Positions 1 to 8,194 of a stretch of 64,000 nt of DNA are shown here, piece by piece. The DNA comes from SYIM01 sp039800325. Lineage in GTDB: Bacteria; Pseudomonadota; Gammaproteobacteria; Burkholderiales; Burkholderiaceae_E. The stretch covers positions 83,243-147,242 of the forward strand of contig JBDLQY010000124.1 of NCBI GenBank assembly GCA_039800325.1, written 5' to 3'. The translations under genes were made by a program, and so were the position numbers. The notes under the pieces were generated by a model that ran no database searches, was not told the origin of the DNA, and saw only the letters and a program-made list of their open reading frames with translations. Positions within the stretch are counted from its first letter, which is position 1. Each line of letters begins with the position of its first letter.

Positions 1-172
1 TGTTGTAGGCGCCCCTCAGCTTGAATGAGAACACCGGCTGCAGGTCCTCCCGTTTGACCAGTAGGCGGTTACGAAGCCGGCTGCTTAAGTTGAAGGCTTG
101 CTCGAGCGGCGTCTCGCGCGCGACGTCGTAAACGCGGGCATTGAGAATGCGTTTGAGATAAGAGGTGGGCAT
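1..172 (-). CDS. ilvA: Threonine ammonia-lyase IlvA, N-terminal part
   Basis: Only the first 57 codons are present; the gene runs off the left edge. The reverse strand from the ATG at 172-170 reads MPTSYLKRIL and continues to KREDLQPVFSFKLRGAYN, the classic N-terminus of the PLP-dependent biosynthetic threonine dehydratase. The lysine in SFKLRGA (residue 51) is the position that carries PLP in E. coli IlvA. The enzyme deaminates threonine to 2-oxobutanoate in the cytoplasm, the first step of isoleucine synthesis. Whether the C-terminal allosteric ACT-like domains are present cannot be seen here. It is transcribed away from the yqaA-like gene, so 173-377 is a divergent intergenic region. Confidence 0.9.
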   Translation of the reverse strand, partial: MPTSYLKRILNARVYDVARETPLEQAFNLSSRLRNRLLVKREDLQPVFSFKLRGAYN

Positions 173-260
173 GGTGCTTGCAGTTTAGCCTGACGACCCC
201 GACGCAGACCATGCCGTATCAGCTTCGCTGGTCGGATGCACTGCTAGACTCTTCTGGCTG

Positions 261-356
261 AAAGATCGCGGTACGCTAAAGGATCGAGGCGCACTGAAGG
301 ATCAAGGCGCACTGAAGGATCAAGGCGCACTGAAGGATCGAGGTGTGCCAAAGGAT
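261..356. repeat. 18-bp tandem repeat, about 5.3 units
   Basis: Consensus unit AAGGATCAAGGCGCACTG. Units lie at 261-278 (degenerate), 279-296, 297-314, 315-332 and 333-350 (3' end diverged), then a partial unit from 351. Units at 297-314 and 315-332 are identical, and that at 279-296 differs by one base. The array sits between divergent ilvA and the yqaA-like gene, so it may vary in copy number between strains. There are no spacers, so it is not CRISPR. Confidence 0.9.
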
Positions 357-377
357 TGATGTAACGACCGAAGAGCG

Positions 378-914
378 GTGGCCAGCCTGCCGCGGCTGAA
401 TGTCTTTGCTGGATGTTTTGTGGAAGAACTGCTCGACCGCCTGCTTGACTGGTTTGCGTTGCCCAAGAATGGGCTGGTGACCGTATTCGTTGTGGCCTTC
501 GTTTCTGCAACGTTGCTGCCGATGGGTTCTGAGCCGGCGGTCTTCGGCTATGCCAAGCTCAATCCGGATCAGTTCTGGATCGTCATTCTGGTGGCTACGG
601 CAGGCAACACCCTGGGAGGTGCGGTGGACTGGTGGCTGGGCTACGGGGCCAAGCAGGCTCTGGCCAAAGGCAAGCAGACCCGTTATCTGCGCTGGTTTGA
701 GCGGCTTGGGCCCAAGGCGCTTTTTTTCTCGTTTCTTCCGGTGGTGGGTGACCCGCTGTGCTCGGTGGCGGGCTGGCTCAGGCTCAACTTCTGGCAGTCG
801 GTCGCCTGGATGGCGCTGGGCAAATTTACCCGCTACGTACTGATGACCGCCGCCTTGTTGTGGGTGCCCGATGACTGGTGGCGAAGACTTCTCGCGCCCT
901 TCACGGGCGGCTGA
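378..914 (+). CDS. yqaA: YqaA-family (DedA/SNARE-associated-like) inner-membrane protein
   Basis: A 178-residue membrane protein. Hydrophobic segments are visible around residues 30-50 (VTVFVVAFVSATLLP), 68-80 and 120-165. The motifs GNTLGGAVDWWLGY and FFSFLPVVGDPLCSVAGW are typical of the YqaA branch of the DedA/VTT superfamily, whose members are thought to move lipids or protect membrane integrity; the substrate is not known for this branch. The start is uncertain: GTG at 378 gives the longest frame, but GTG at 420 (VEELLDRLLDWF) would begin right at the conserved part. The tandem repeat at 261-356 ends just upstream. It stands alone, followed by a duplicated 38-bp stretch and the large dehydrogenase. 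Confidence 0.75.
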   Translation: MASLPRLNVFAGCFVEELLDRLLDWFALPKNGLVTVFVVAFVSATLLPMGSEPAVFGYAKLNPDQFWIVILVATAGNTLGGAVDWWLGYGAKQALAKGKQTRYLRWFERLGPKALFFSFLPVVGDPLCSVAGWLRLNFWQSVAWMALGKFTRYVLMTAALLWVPDDWWRRLLAPFTGG

Positions 915-990
915 AGACCGTGCCAGCCGTCGGGTTGAGCACACTCGCCTAGAGACCGCGCAGGCCGTCGGGTTGAACCCGCTCGCCTAG
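915..990. repeat. 38-bp tandem duplication
   Basis: Positions 915-952 and 953-990 are head-to-tail copies of 38 bp with about six mismatches; both contain CCGTCGGGTTGA and CTCGCCTAG. The pair fills the gap between the yqaA-like stop (914) and the dehydrogenase start (1018), so it forms the whole leader or promoter region of the downstream gene. I see no convincing -35/-10 pair with normal spacing inside it. Confidence 0.85.
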
Positions 991-1017
991 AATGCTGTTT
1001 TAAGGCTTGCAACGACC

Positions 1018-4000
1018 ATGAATGCGCCGATCCCCCTGCATTTAGCTCCGCCCGAGGCCGAAGCGCCCGCGCGCGTGCGCGAAATTCCCTATAACTACAC
1101 CTCGTTTTCCGATCGCGAAATCGTCATTCGTCTGCTCGGTGCCGAGGCCTGGGACATTGTCGAAGAGCTTCGCACCGAGCGACGCACGGGCCGCTCCGCC
1201 CGGATGCTGTACGAAGTTCTGGGCGACATCTGGGTTGTGCGCCGTAATCCCTACCTGCAGGATGATCTGATTGACAACCCCAAACGTAGACGCCTACTGA
1301 TTGATGCTCTGCGTCACCGGCTTGGCGAAATCGACAGACGGCGTGTGCCCACGGTCGCAGCCGAATCCGAGTCGTCTGCGCGTGCATCTGAATCGTCCCA
1401 GCCCGGTGAGTCAAACCGCGCGACCAAGGTGGCGCGGCTGCTGCAGCTGGCCCAGGCGGCGGTGGCCGCTTTCGAGCACGAGTTGGGCGAAGTAGCCGCA
1501 GCGCGGGCGCGGGCACAGCGACGGCTGGGGCGTTGCACGCGGCGAGACAATATTCGCTTTGATGCGTTCTCGCGGGTATCGCATGTGACAGACGCCACGG
1601 ACTGGCGAGTCGAGTATCCGTTTGTCGTGCTTACGCCTGACAGCGAAAGCGAAATCGCATCGCTGGTTCAGGCCTGCATCGAATTGGGTCTGACCATTAT
1701 TCCGCGTGGGGGCGGTACCGGCTATACCGGCGGTGCGATTCCGCTGACACCACAATCGGCTGTCATCAATACCGAAAAGCTTGAAAAGCTGGGCCTGGTC
1801 GAGCATCGGCTGCTGCCCGGCCTTGAGTCCCCCGTTGCGACGATTTTCTCCGAGGCTGGGGTTGTTACGCGCCGCGTCACCGACGCTGCTGAGCAGGCCG
1901 GCCTGGTCTTTGCGGTCGATCCGACCTCACTCGATGCATCGTGCATTGGCGGCAACATTGCCATGAATGCGGGTGGCAAAAAGGCGGTGCTGTGGGGTAC
2001 CGCGATTGACAACCTGGCCTGGTGGCGCATGGTTGATCCCGATGGGCAGTGGCTTGAAGTCAGCCGGGTCGGTCATAACCTCGGCAAGATTCACGATGCG
2101 CCCGTCGCCCAGTTTGAGCTCTGCTGGTATGCGCCCGATCAGTTGGGCACTGACGGACTCATGCGGGGCGGGCCACTGCGCCGCGAGCGGCTGGACATCG
2201 AAGGCTCGCGTTTTCGTAAGGTAGGCCTGGGCAAGGATGTCACCGATAAATTTCTGGCCGGCCTGCCCGGTGTGCAGAAGGAAGGCTGTGATGGCCTGAT
2301 TACGTCAGCTCGCTGGATTCTGCACCGCATGCCGGCGCATATCCGTACCGTTTGCCTTGAGTTTTTTGGCCAGGCCAAGGAGGCGGTGCCTTCCATTGTT
2401 GAAATCAAGCAATACCTGGACGCCCGGCCGGGTGGCGCCATTCTGGCTGGTCTCGAACATCTCGATGAACGCTATCTGCGTGCCGTGGGCTATGCCACTA
2501 AGTCGCGCCGAGGTGGTCTGCCCAAGATGGTCCTGATTGGCGATATCGTGGGTGACGACGAAGACGGCGTGGCCCGCGCGACCTCTGAGGTTGTTCGGCT
2601 GGCCAATCGGCGTGTCGGCGAGGGCTTCGTAGCAATCGCGGCTGATGCGCGTAAACGCTTCTGGGCAGACCGATCCCGCACGGCTGCGATCGCGCGGCAC
2701 ACCAATGCCTTCAAGATCAATGAAGACGTGGTCATTCCCCTGGACCGTATGGGCGAGTACACCGACGGCATTGAACGTATCAACATCGAGCTGTCCATCC
2801 GAAATAAGCTGCAGCTGGTCGGCGCGTTACGGGAGCTTGTCGAGGGCACCCTACCGGTGGCGGCCGCAGACGAGCCCGACGCCAGCGGGCTATCGGGAGA
2901 TGAGCTCCTCGATGATCGCCGACGTCGCGCGCTTGAGTTGCTGGCCCTGGTCAGCGCTCGCTGGCAGAGCCTACTCGACTACATCGATCTTCCCCTCAGC
3001 GAAGCGCTTGCGCGATTAAACGCATCAGGCTTCATGGTGCTGACCCCGCCCTCGGTTGACCGCTCCGACGCCGATCGGCATGAGCAGCTTTTCCACCGCC
3101 TGCAAGATCGCAGTATTCGAGTGTCCTGGAAGCTTGAGGTGCGCGAACCCTTGCACGCCATCTTCTCGGGTCAGGTGTTTGCGCCAGTTCGAGACGCCAT
3201 TGAGCGCACGCACGCGCGCGTGCTACGCAGTCGGGTGTTCGTCGCGTTACACATGCATGCCGGCGACGGCAATGTGCATACCAATATACCGGTCAACTCC
3301 GACGACTACGGCATGCTGAAGCAGGCCGAGGCTGCCGTTGATCGAATCATGGCCCTGGCGAGGTCTCTGGGTGGTGTCATCTCAGGCGAGCATGGCATCG
3401 GTATCACTAAGCTGCAGTATCTGCAGTCTCATGAAATTGCTGATTTTCGCCGGTACAAGTCGCGCATCGACCCCGAGGGACGCTTCAACAAGGGCAAGCT
3501 GCTTGATGATGTGGCGGCGCCTGGCGACCTGCGCAATGCCTACACACCCAGTTTTGGTCTGATGGGCGCTGAGTCGCTGATTCTTCATGAGTCGGATATT
3601 GGTGCCATCTCTGACTCCATGAAGAACTGTCTGCGCTGTGGCAAGTGCAAGCCGGTATGCGCCACGCATGTGCCGCGGGCCAATCTGCTGTATTCGCCGC
3701 GCAACAAAATTTTGGCGACTTCCCTGCTGATCGAGGCGTTTCTGTATGAAGAGCAGACGCGTCGTGGGGTATCGGTGCGGCATTGGGAAGAGTTCTCGGA
3801 TGTGGCCGACCACTGCACGGTGTGCCATAAGTGCGAGACACCCTGTCCGGTCGATATTGACTTTGGTGATGTGTCCATGAACATGCGCAACCTGTTGCGC
3901 AAAATGGGCAAGAAGCGATTTAACGCCGGCAACGCGGCTGCGATGTTTTTCCTCAACGCGACGGATCCCGACACCATTAAAGCGACTCGTGCGGCCATGG

Positions 4001-5046
4001 TGGGCGTGGGTTACCGCGTGCAGCGGCTCGCCCATGATTTGTTGGGCCGGTTCAGCCGGCGTCAGAATGCCAGCCCGCCGGCAACGGTCGGAAAGGCACC
4101 GCTTCGCGAGCAGGTGATTCATTTCGTCAATCGCAAGATGCCGGGCAACCTGCCTAAAAAAACAGCGCGCGCACTGCTTGACATCGAAGACAGTCGGTAC
4201 GTGCCCATTATTCGTGATCCGGCCCGCACATCGCCCGACTCTGAAGCCGTGTTTTACTTTCCCGGCTGTGGCTCCGAGCGTTTGTTTTCGCAGGTCGGTC
4301 TTGCCACACAGGCCATGCTCTGGCACGTGGGTGTTCAGACGGTGCTGCCGCCGGGCTATCTGTGCTGTGGTTATCCGCAGCGCGGTTCTGGCCAGTTCGA
4401 CCGTGCCGACAAGATGATCACTGATAACCGGGTGCTGTTCCACCGAGTGGCCAATACGCTTAATTACCTCGATATCCGCACCGTGGTGGTGTCATGCGGC
4501 ACCTGCTACGACCAGCTGCAGGGTTATGAGTTTGAGCGCATCTTCCCAGGCTGTCGCATCATCGACATCCATGAGTACCTGCTCGAGAAGGGACTGAAGC
4601 TCGACTCGGTGACGGGGGTGCGCTACCTCTACCATGACCCCTGCCACAGCCCCATCAAGACGCAGTCGCCGGTTAAGCTGGTCAATACGCTCATGAACAG
4701 CGAACTCAACGGACGCATAGAACGCAATGACCGATGCTGCGGTGAGTCTGGCACGCTGGCGGTCACGCGGCCCGATATCTCAACGCAGGTGCGCTTTCGC
4801 AAAGCTGAAGAACTGCAGCGGGCAGCCACCCGATTGCGCACTGAGTCCAGCGACCTGCAGGCCCCGGTCAAGGTGCTGACCAGCTGCCCGTCCTGCCTGC
4901 AGGGTCTTGCCCGCTACAGCGACGAGACCGATGTCCAGGCCGATTACATCGTGGTGGAAATCGCCCGCCACATGCTCGGACAAGACTGGCTGCCCAACTA
5001 TGTTGCCCGTGCCAACTCGGGCGGTATCGAACGGGTGCTAGTCTGA
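1018..5046 (+). CDS. DUF3683 / FAD-linked oxidase / Fe-S / CCG-domain dehydrogenase
   Basis: A 1342-residue multidomain flavoprotein, probably a D-2-hydroxyacid (D-lactate-like) dehydrogenase of the GlcD/YdiJ type passing electrons to the respiratory chain. Order seen: N-terminal DUF3683-like region (about 20-160); FAD_binding_4 domain with PRGGGTGYTGGA near 228-240; FAD-oxidase C-terminal domain with HMHAGDGNVHTN near 745 and GEHGIGITK near 790; two 4Fe-4S motifs, CLRCGKCKPVC (about 872-882) and CTVCHKCETPCP (about 933-944); two CCG domains, with CCGYPQRGSG near 1115 and CCGESGTL near 1239. In most bacteria the flavin and Fe-S/CCG parts are separate subunits, so this is a fusion. The exact hydroxyacid cannot be read from sequence. 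ATG start follows the duplicated 38-bp leader. Confidence 0.85.
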   Translation: MNAPIPLHLAPPEAEAPARVREIPYNYTSFSDREIVIRLLGAEAWDIVEELRTERRTGRSARMLYEVLGDIWVVRRNPYLQDDLIDNPKRRRLLIDALRHRLGEIDRRRVPTVAAESESSARASESSQPGESNRATKVARLLQLAQAAVAAFEHELGEVAAARARAQRRLGRCTRRDNIRFDAFSRVSHVTDATDWRVEYPFVVLTPDSESEIASLVQACIELGLTIIPRGGGTGYTGGAIPLTPQSAVINTEKLEKLGLVEHRLLPGLESPVATIFSEAGVVTRRVTDAAEQAGLVFAVDPTSLDASCIGGNIAMNAGGKKAVLWGTAIDNLAWWRMVDPDGQWLEVSRVGHNLGKIHDAPVAQFELCWYAPDQLGTDGLMRGGPLRRERLDIEGSRFRKVGLGKDVTDKFLAGLPGVQKEGCDGLITSARWILHRMPAHIRTVCLEFFGQAKEAVPSIVEIKQYLDARPGGAILAGLEHLDERYLRAVGYATKSRRGGLPKMVLIGDIVGDDEDGVARATSEVVRLANRRVGEGFVAIAADARKRFWADRSRTAAIARHTNAFKINEDVVIPLDRMGEYTDGIERINIELSIRNKLQLVGALRELVEGTLPVAAADEPDASGLSGDELLDDRRRRALELLALVSARWQSLLDYIDLPLSEALARLNASGFMVLTPPSVDRSDADRHEQLFHRLQDRSIRVSWKLEVREPLHAIFSGQVFAPVRDAIERTHARVLRSRVFVALHMHAGDGNVHTNIPVNSDDYGMLKQAEAAVDRIMALARSLGGVISGEHGIGITKLQYLQSHEIADFRRYKSRIDPEGRFNKGKLLDDVAAPGDLRNAYTPSFGLMGAESLILHESDIGAISDSMKNCLRCGKCKPVCATHVPRANLLYSPRNKILATSLLIEAFLYEEQTRRGVSVRHWEEFSDVADHCTVCHKCETPCPVDIDFGDVSMNMRNLLRKMGKKRFNAGNAAAMFFLNATDPDTIKATRAAMVGVGYRVQRLAHDLLGRFSRRQNASPPATVGKAPLREQVIHFVNRKMPGNLPKKTARALLDIEDSRYVPIIRDPARTSPDSEAVFYFPGCGSERLFSQVGLATQAMLWHVGVQTVLPPGYLCCGYPQRGSGQFDRADKMITDNRVLFHRVANTLNYLDIRTVVVSCGTCYDQLQGYEFERIFPGCRIIDIHEYLLEKGLKLDSVTGVRYLYHDPCHSPIKTQSPVKLVNTLMNSELNGRIERNDRCCGESGTLAVTRPDISTQVRFRKAEELQRAATRLRTESSDLQAPVKVLTSCPSCLQGLARYSDETDVQADYIVVEIARHMLGQDWLPNYVARANSGGIERVLV

Positions 5047-5083
5047 GCACCTGAATCCAACTACTTGCGAGACTCAGCTCAAC

Positions 5084-5518
5084 ATGGCCGGACTCGACTC
5101 AAACACGCCTTTACCAACGCGCCTCGTCTTGCATAAGGTGTCGCGCCTGCTCGAAATCGATTTCGCAGACGGACGCAGCTTCAAGCTGCCGTTTGAGCTC
5201 ATGCGGGTTTACTCCCCATCGGCAGAGGTGCGCGGTCATGGGCCCGGACAAGAGACATTACAGACGGGTAAGGCCGAGGTGGGCATCGACAGCCTCGAGC
5301 AGGTGGGTCACTACGCGATTCAGCCGCAATTCAGTGATGGCCACTCCAGCGGCATTTTTTCCTGGGACTATCTTTACTGGTTGGGCGATCAGCAGGAGGC
5401 TTTGTGGGCGGACTATCTGGCGCGCCTCGAAGCGGCGGCTGGCAGCCGCTATCCGTCTCCAGTTACGGATATGGCCAGCATGGCGGTCACTCGGCAGCGC
5501 GGCGGTGGGTGCGGTTAA
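5084..5518 (+). CDS. DUF971 (gamma-butyrobetaine hydroxylase-like N-terminal domain) protein
   Basis: 144 residues. The core, from LVLHKVSRLLEIDFADGRSF through VGHYAIQPQFSDGHSSGIFSWDYL to LYWLGDQQEALWADYL, is a stand-alone DUF971 domain, the small zinc-binding-like domain found at the N-terminus of gamma-butyrobetaine hydroxylase. Its stop overlaps the ubiE start (TAATG at 5516-5520), so the two are translationally coupled. Proximity to ubiE is common in Burkholderiales; a role in Fe-S or quinone metabolism has been suggested for such proteins but is not shown by this sequence. The last about 20 residues (DMASMAVTRQRGGGCG) are not part of the domain. Confidence 0.85.
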   Translation: MAGLDSNTPLPTRLVLHKVSRLLEIDFADGRSFKLPFELMRVYSPSAEVRGHGPGQETLQTGKAEVGIDSLEQVGHYAIQPQFSDGHSSGIFSWDYLYWLGDQQEALWADYLARLEAAAGSRYPSPVTDMASMAVTRQRGGGCG

Positions 5519-6255
5519 TGAGCGAGGGCAACACGCACTTCGGATTTCAGACGGTTTCGGAGTCTGACAAGGCAGCGCGAGTCGCTGAAGTCTTTCATTC
5601 AGTGGCCGCTCGTTATGACCTGATGAACGACCTGATGTCGGGCGGTCTGCACAGAGCCTGGAAGGCGTTCACGGTCGGACAGGCAGCCATCCGTCCTGGC
5701 ATGAAGGTTCTCGATGTGGCGGGTGGTACCGCTGATCTGGCGCGAGCCTTCGCGCGTCGGGCGGGCCCTAAGGGCGAGGTCTGGCTGACGGACATCAACG
5801 CGTCCATGCTCAGCGTAGGGCGTGATCGCCTGCTTGATGAAGGGCTGCTGCAGGCCGTGGCGCAATGTGACGCCGAGCGACTACCCTTTCCTGATCGTTA
5901 CTTTGATCGGGTCTGCGTGGCCTTTGGTCTGCGCAACATGACCCATAAAGAGCAGGCGCTCGCTGAAATGCATCGGGTGCTCAAACCTGGCGGCATGCTT
6001 CTGGTACTTGAGTTTTCGCGCGTCTGGAAGCCTCTGCAGCGCGCCTACGATGCTTATTCGTTTTCAATTTTGCCGTGGCTTGGACGAAAAATAGCCGACG
6101 ATGAGCAAAGTTACCGCTATTTGGCCGAATCTATCCGTATGCATCCCGATCAGGAGACGCTGCGAGGCATGATGCGTTCGGCAGGTCTGATCCGGCCGCA
6201 GTTTTTTAATCTTGCTGCTGGCGTGGTGGCCTTGCACCAGGGCTGGCGGGCCTGA
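5518..6255 (+). CDS. ubiE: Demethylmenaquinone/ubiquinone methyltransferase UbiE
   Basis: 245 residues, the usual size. A SAM-dependent class I methyltransferase that C-methylates the benzoquinol ring in ubiquinone synthesis (and demethylmenaquinol where present). Motif I is VLDVAGGTADLARAF. Family signatures FHSVAARYDLMNDLMSGGLHRAWK and, near the C-terminus, DEQSYRYLAESIRMHPDQETL and FFNLAAGVVALHQGW are intact. The start is the ATG at 5518, which overlaps the upstream stop and matches the usual UbiE N-terminus; the frame is open further upstream only because it overlaps the DUF971 gene. First gene of the Tim44/ubiJ block. Confidence 0.95.
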   Translation: MSEGNTHFGFQTVSESDKAARVAEVFHSVAARYDLMNDLMSGGLHRAWKAFTVGQAAIRPGMKVLDVAGGTADLARAFARRAGPKGEVWLTDINASMLSVGRDRLLDEGLLQAVAQCDAERLPFPDRYFDRVCVAFGLRNMTHKEQALAEMHRVLKPGGMLLVLEFSRVWKPLQRAYDAYSFSILPWLGRKIADDEQSYRYLAESIRMHPDQETLRGMMRSAGLIRPQFFNLAAGVVALHQGWRA

Positions 6256-6349
6256 TGACGGGGGTGCGGCCGTGCTGGATCGTCTGACGCCGGCACGGTT
6301 CCGCTTGGCGGGCAGAGGCGAATAAAACCGTTTGCAAAATAGTTTTTTC

Positions 6350-6379
6350 TTGCATTTATGGCGCGTAGGCCTCTATATA
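6350..6379 (+). promoter_or_regulatory. Possible promoter of the Tim44-like gene
   Basis: An AT-rich stretch between ubiE and the Tim44-like gene contains TTGCAT (6350-6355) and TATATA (6374-6379) 18 bp apart, about 50 bp before the start at 6430. The matches to sigma-70 boxes are partial, so this is tentative; TTGCAA at 6332 is an alternative -35. Confidence 0.3.
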
Positions 6380-6429
6380 GGGGTCTCGCACGAGCTGTCG
6401 TGTGTTTTTCTTCTTCAATGAGGTCAGCA

Positions 6430-7350
6430 ATGAAAAGTGGTTGGGTTCGTATCATGTCCTTCGCGATGGCGCTGGTGGCTGCCATGGCGTTTTCCATGGC
6501 CGATGCCCAGGCTCAGAAGCGCATGGGTGGCGGCAATTCTGTGGGCAAGCAGCAGTCGGGCGTTTCGCAGTCCACGCCGGCCGGGCGGCAGGCGGCCCAG
6601 CGTCAGTCCACGCCGCCTTCGGCCGCGCCTCAGGCGCAGCCGCAGCGCAACAAGTGGCTTGCGCCTCTGGCGGGTCTGGCAGCCGGTATCGGTTTGGCCG
6701 CGCTGGCCAGCCACCTCGGCTTCGGTGAAGAGCTGGCTTCGTTCATGCTCATCGCGTTGCTGGCGGTGGTCGCCCTGGTGGTTGTGCGCATGATCATGGC
6801 GCGCCGCGCGGGTGCTCAGGCCGGTCCCCAGCCAGCCATGGCCGGCGCAGGTGCGTCGGGTCTGCCCAGCGGATCAAGCAACAACAGCTACTACGCTCCG
6901 CATGATGCTGCCTCGTCGGGCACAGGCGCGGCGCAGGGCTTTGGGGCAGCCTCCGCGATGGGTACGGGTCTCAGCATTCCGGCTGGGTTTGATGTTGCTG
7001 GTTTTGAGCGCAATGCCAAGGTTCAGTTTGTTCGCCTGCAGGCTTCTTTTGATGCCGCTAACCTCAACGACCTGCGCGAGTTCACCTCGCCTGAGATGTT
7101 TGCCGAGCTCAAAATGCAGATCGACGAGCGCAATGGCGCTACCAACCGTACCGAGGTGGTCACGCTTGAGGCGCAGTTGCTGGGCATCGAGAGCAACTCT
7201 GTTGAGCATGTGGCCAGCGTGATGTTCCGCGGATCCCTGCGTGAGGGCGATGTGGTCATGGCCAAGGCATTCGAAGAGGTCTGGAACCTTACCAAACCGG
7301 TTCATGGCGACAGCGGCTGGGTGTTGGCGGGTATCCAGCAGACGCAGTAA
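6430..7350 (+). CDS. Tim44-like domain protein with signal peptide
   Basis: 306 residues from ATG 6430, preceded by GAGGT (6420-6424); upstream in-frame ATGs lack a ribosome site. N-terminal signal-like segment (IMSFAMALVAAMAFSMADAQA), a low-complexity Gln/Ser/Pro-rich stretch (about 35-70), two hydrophobic spans (LAPLAGLAAGIGLAALASHL and ASFMLIALLAVVALVVVRMI), a Gly/Ala/Ser-rich linker, and a C-terminal Tim44-like domain (about 190-306; FVRLQASFDAANLNDLREF, GWVLAGIQQTQ). Bacterial Tim44-like proteins are envelope proteins of unknown role; this position between ubiE and ubiJ is typical of Burkholderiales. Confidence 0.85.
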   Translation: MKSGWVRIMSFAMALVAAMAFSMADAQAQKRMGGGNSVGKQQSGVSQSTPAGRQAAQRQSTPPSAAPQAQPQRNKWLAPLAGLAAGIGLAALASHLGFGEELASFMLIALLAVVALVVVRMIMARRAGAQAGPQPAMAGAGASGLPSGSSNNSYYAPHDAASSGTGAAQGFGAASAMGTGLSIPAGFDVAGFERNAKVQFVRLQASFDAANLNDLREFTSPEMFAELKMQIDERNGATNRTEVVTLEAQLLGIESNSVEHVASVMFRGSLREGDVVMAKAFEEVWNLTKPVHGDSGWVLAGIQQTQ

Positions 7351-7353
7351 TCC

Positions 7354-8085
7354 ATGCATCAAGCTGACACCCCGGGCGCAGCTGAACGTCTCGCCCGGCC
7401 CGGGGCGTCCTTACTGGCTGATGCGCAATACAGGGGGCTGCAAGCTTTGCTTGCGGCCCTCGACCATTTAATCGACCAGCATGAGTGGGCGCGCTCGCGT
7501 CTCAGGCTGCATGCTGGCCGCGAGTTAGAGCTGGCCTGCGAGCCCCCCGCGCCAGGCGTCTGGGTTCCACAGCCCCTGCGTCTGCGAGTCAACGATGAAG
7601 GCCGTCTAGAGCCAGCATCGCGACCGGCTGACGATGTATCCTCCCAAAATGCAAATGCGTCCGCTGTCGCGCCTGGCCCTTCGCAGGTGCCGGTGGCTGT
7701 ACGCATGACGCTCAGGCCCTCGGTGGATGCCTTATTCGCAGTTCTGAACGGTGGTCCTGCTGGCCTTCAGCGGTATCTTCGTATTGAAGGCGATGTGCTG
7801 TTCGCGGCCGCCCTGGGTGAGCTTGCGCAGGGCTTGCGCTGGGATGCTGAGGAAGATCTCAGCCGCTGGGTGGGCGACGTGGCAGCTCGCCGCATGGTGG
7901 CCAGCGGGAGCTTGGTCGCTGATTCGCTGAGGCAATCGCTTGAACGCGCCATGCGCTCGGCCGCGCGCTTTGCTGCCACCGAATCGCAGGCTCTGGTCAG
8001 TCGCCCAGAGCTCGATCTGCATCGCGATGAACTGCAGGCCCTCGACCAGCGGGTGACGGCGCTGGAGCGTCAGCGCGGACGGTGA
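7354..8085 (+). CDS. ubiJ: Ubiquinone biosynthesis accessory factor UbiJ (SCP2 domain)
   Basis: 243 residues, starting 3 nt after the Tim44-like stop. The C-terminal half carries the UbiJ/YigP signature: LRIEGDVLFAAALGELAQGL followed by LRWDAEEDLSRWVGD and a coiled, Arg/Glu-rich tail (LDLHRDELQALDQRVTALERQ). UbiJ is a lipid-binding SCP2-fold protein that, with UbiK, organises the soluble ubiquinone complex of hydroxylases and methyltransferases, including UbiE. The central stretch (about 90-130) is a variable Ala/Ser/Pro-rich insert. In many relatives ubiB follows; here an unrelated SDR follows instead. Confidence 0.85.
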   Translation: MHQADTPGAAERLARPGASLLADAQYRGLQALLAALDHLIDQHEWARSRLRLHAGRELELACEPPAPGVWVPQPLRLRVNDEGRLEPASRPADDVSSQNANASAVAPGPSQVPVAVRMTLRPSVDALFAVLNGGPAGLQRYLRIEGDVLFAAALGELAQGLRWDAEEDLSRWVGDVAARRMVASGSLVADSLRQSLERAMRSAARFAATESQALVSRPELDLHRDELQALDQRVTALERQRGR

Positions 8086-8194
8086 TCCGCTTGCCGGTAT
8101 CATCCTGAGCGTACCGATTCTGACCGCAGGTCCCGCGTGTAACGGCAGTGCTACGCTGCTCGCACGAGTTGGCATCTAAACGAATGGAGGCATG

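Noticed and set aside
261..356. CRISPR array
   Set aside because: Units are contiguous with no spacers and there are no cas genes.
276..944. 222-residue reverse frame across the 18-bp repeat and the yqaA-like gene
   Set aside because: It is antisense to a recognisable membrane protein; the repeated ILQCA motif at its end is only the translated tandem repeat.
3382..4443. 353-residue reverse frame inside the large dehydrogenase
   Set aside because: Antisense to Fe-S and CCG domains with clear family motifs; a high-GC shadow with no family resemblance.
5404..5517. N-terminal extension of ubiE
   Set aside because: Overlaps the DUF971 gene; the TAATG junction at 5516-5520 gives the usual UbiE start.
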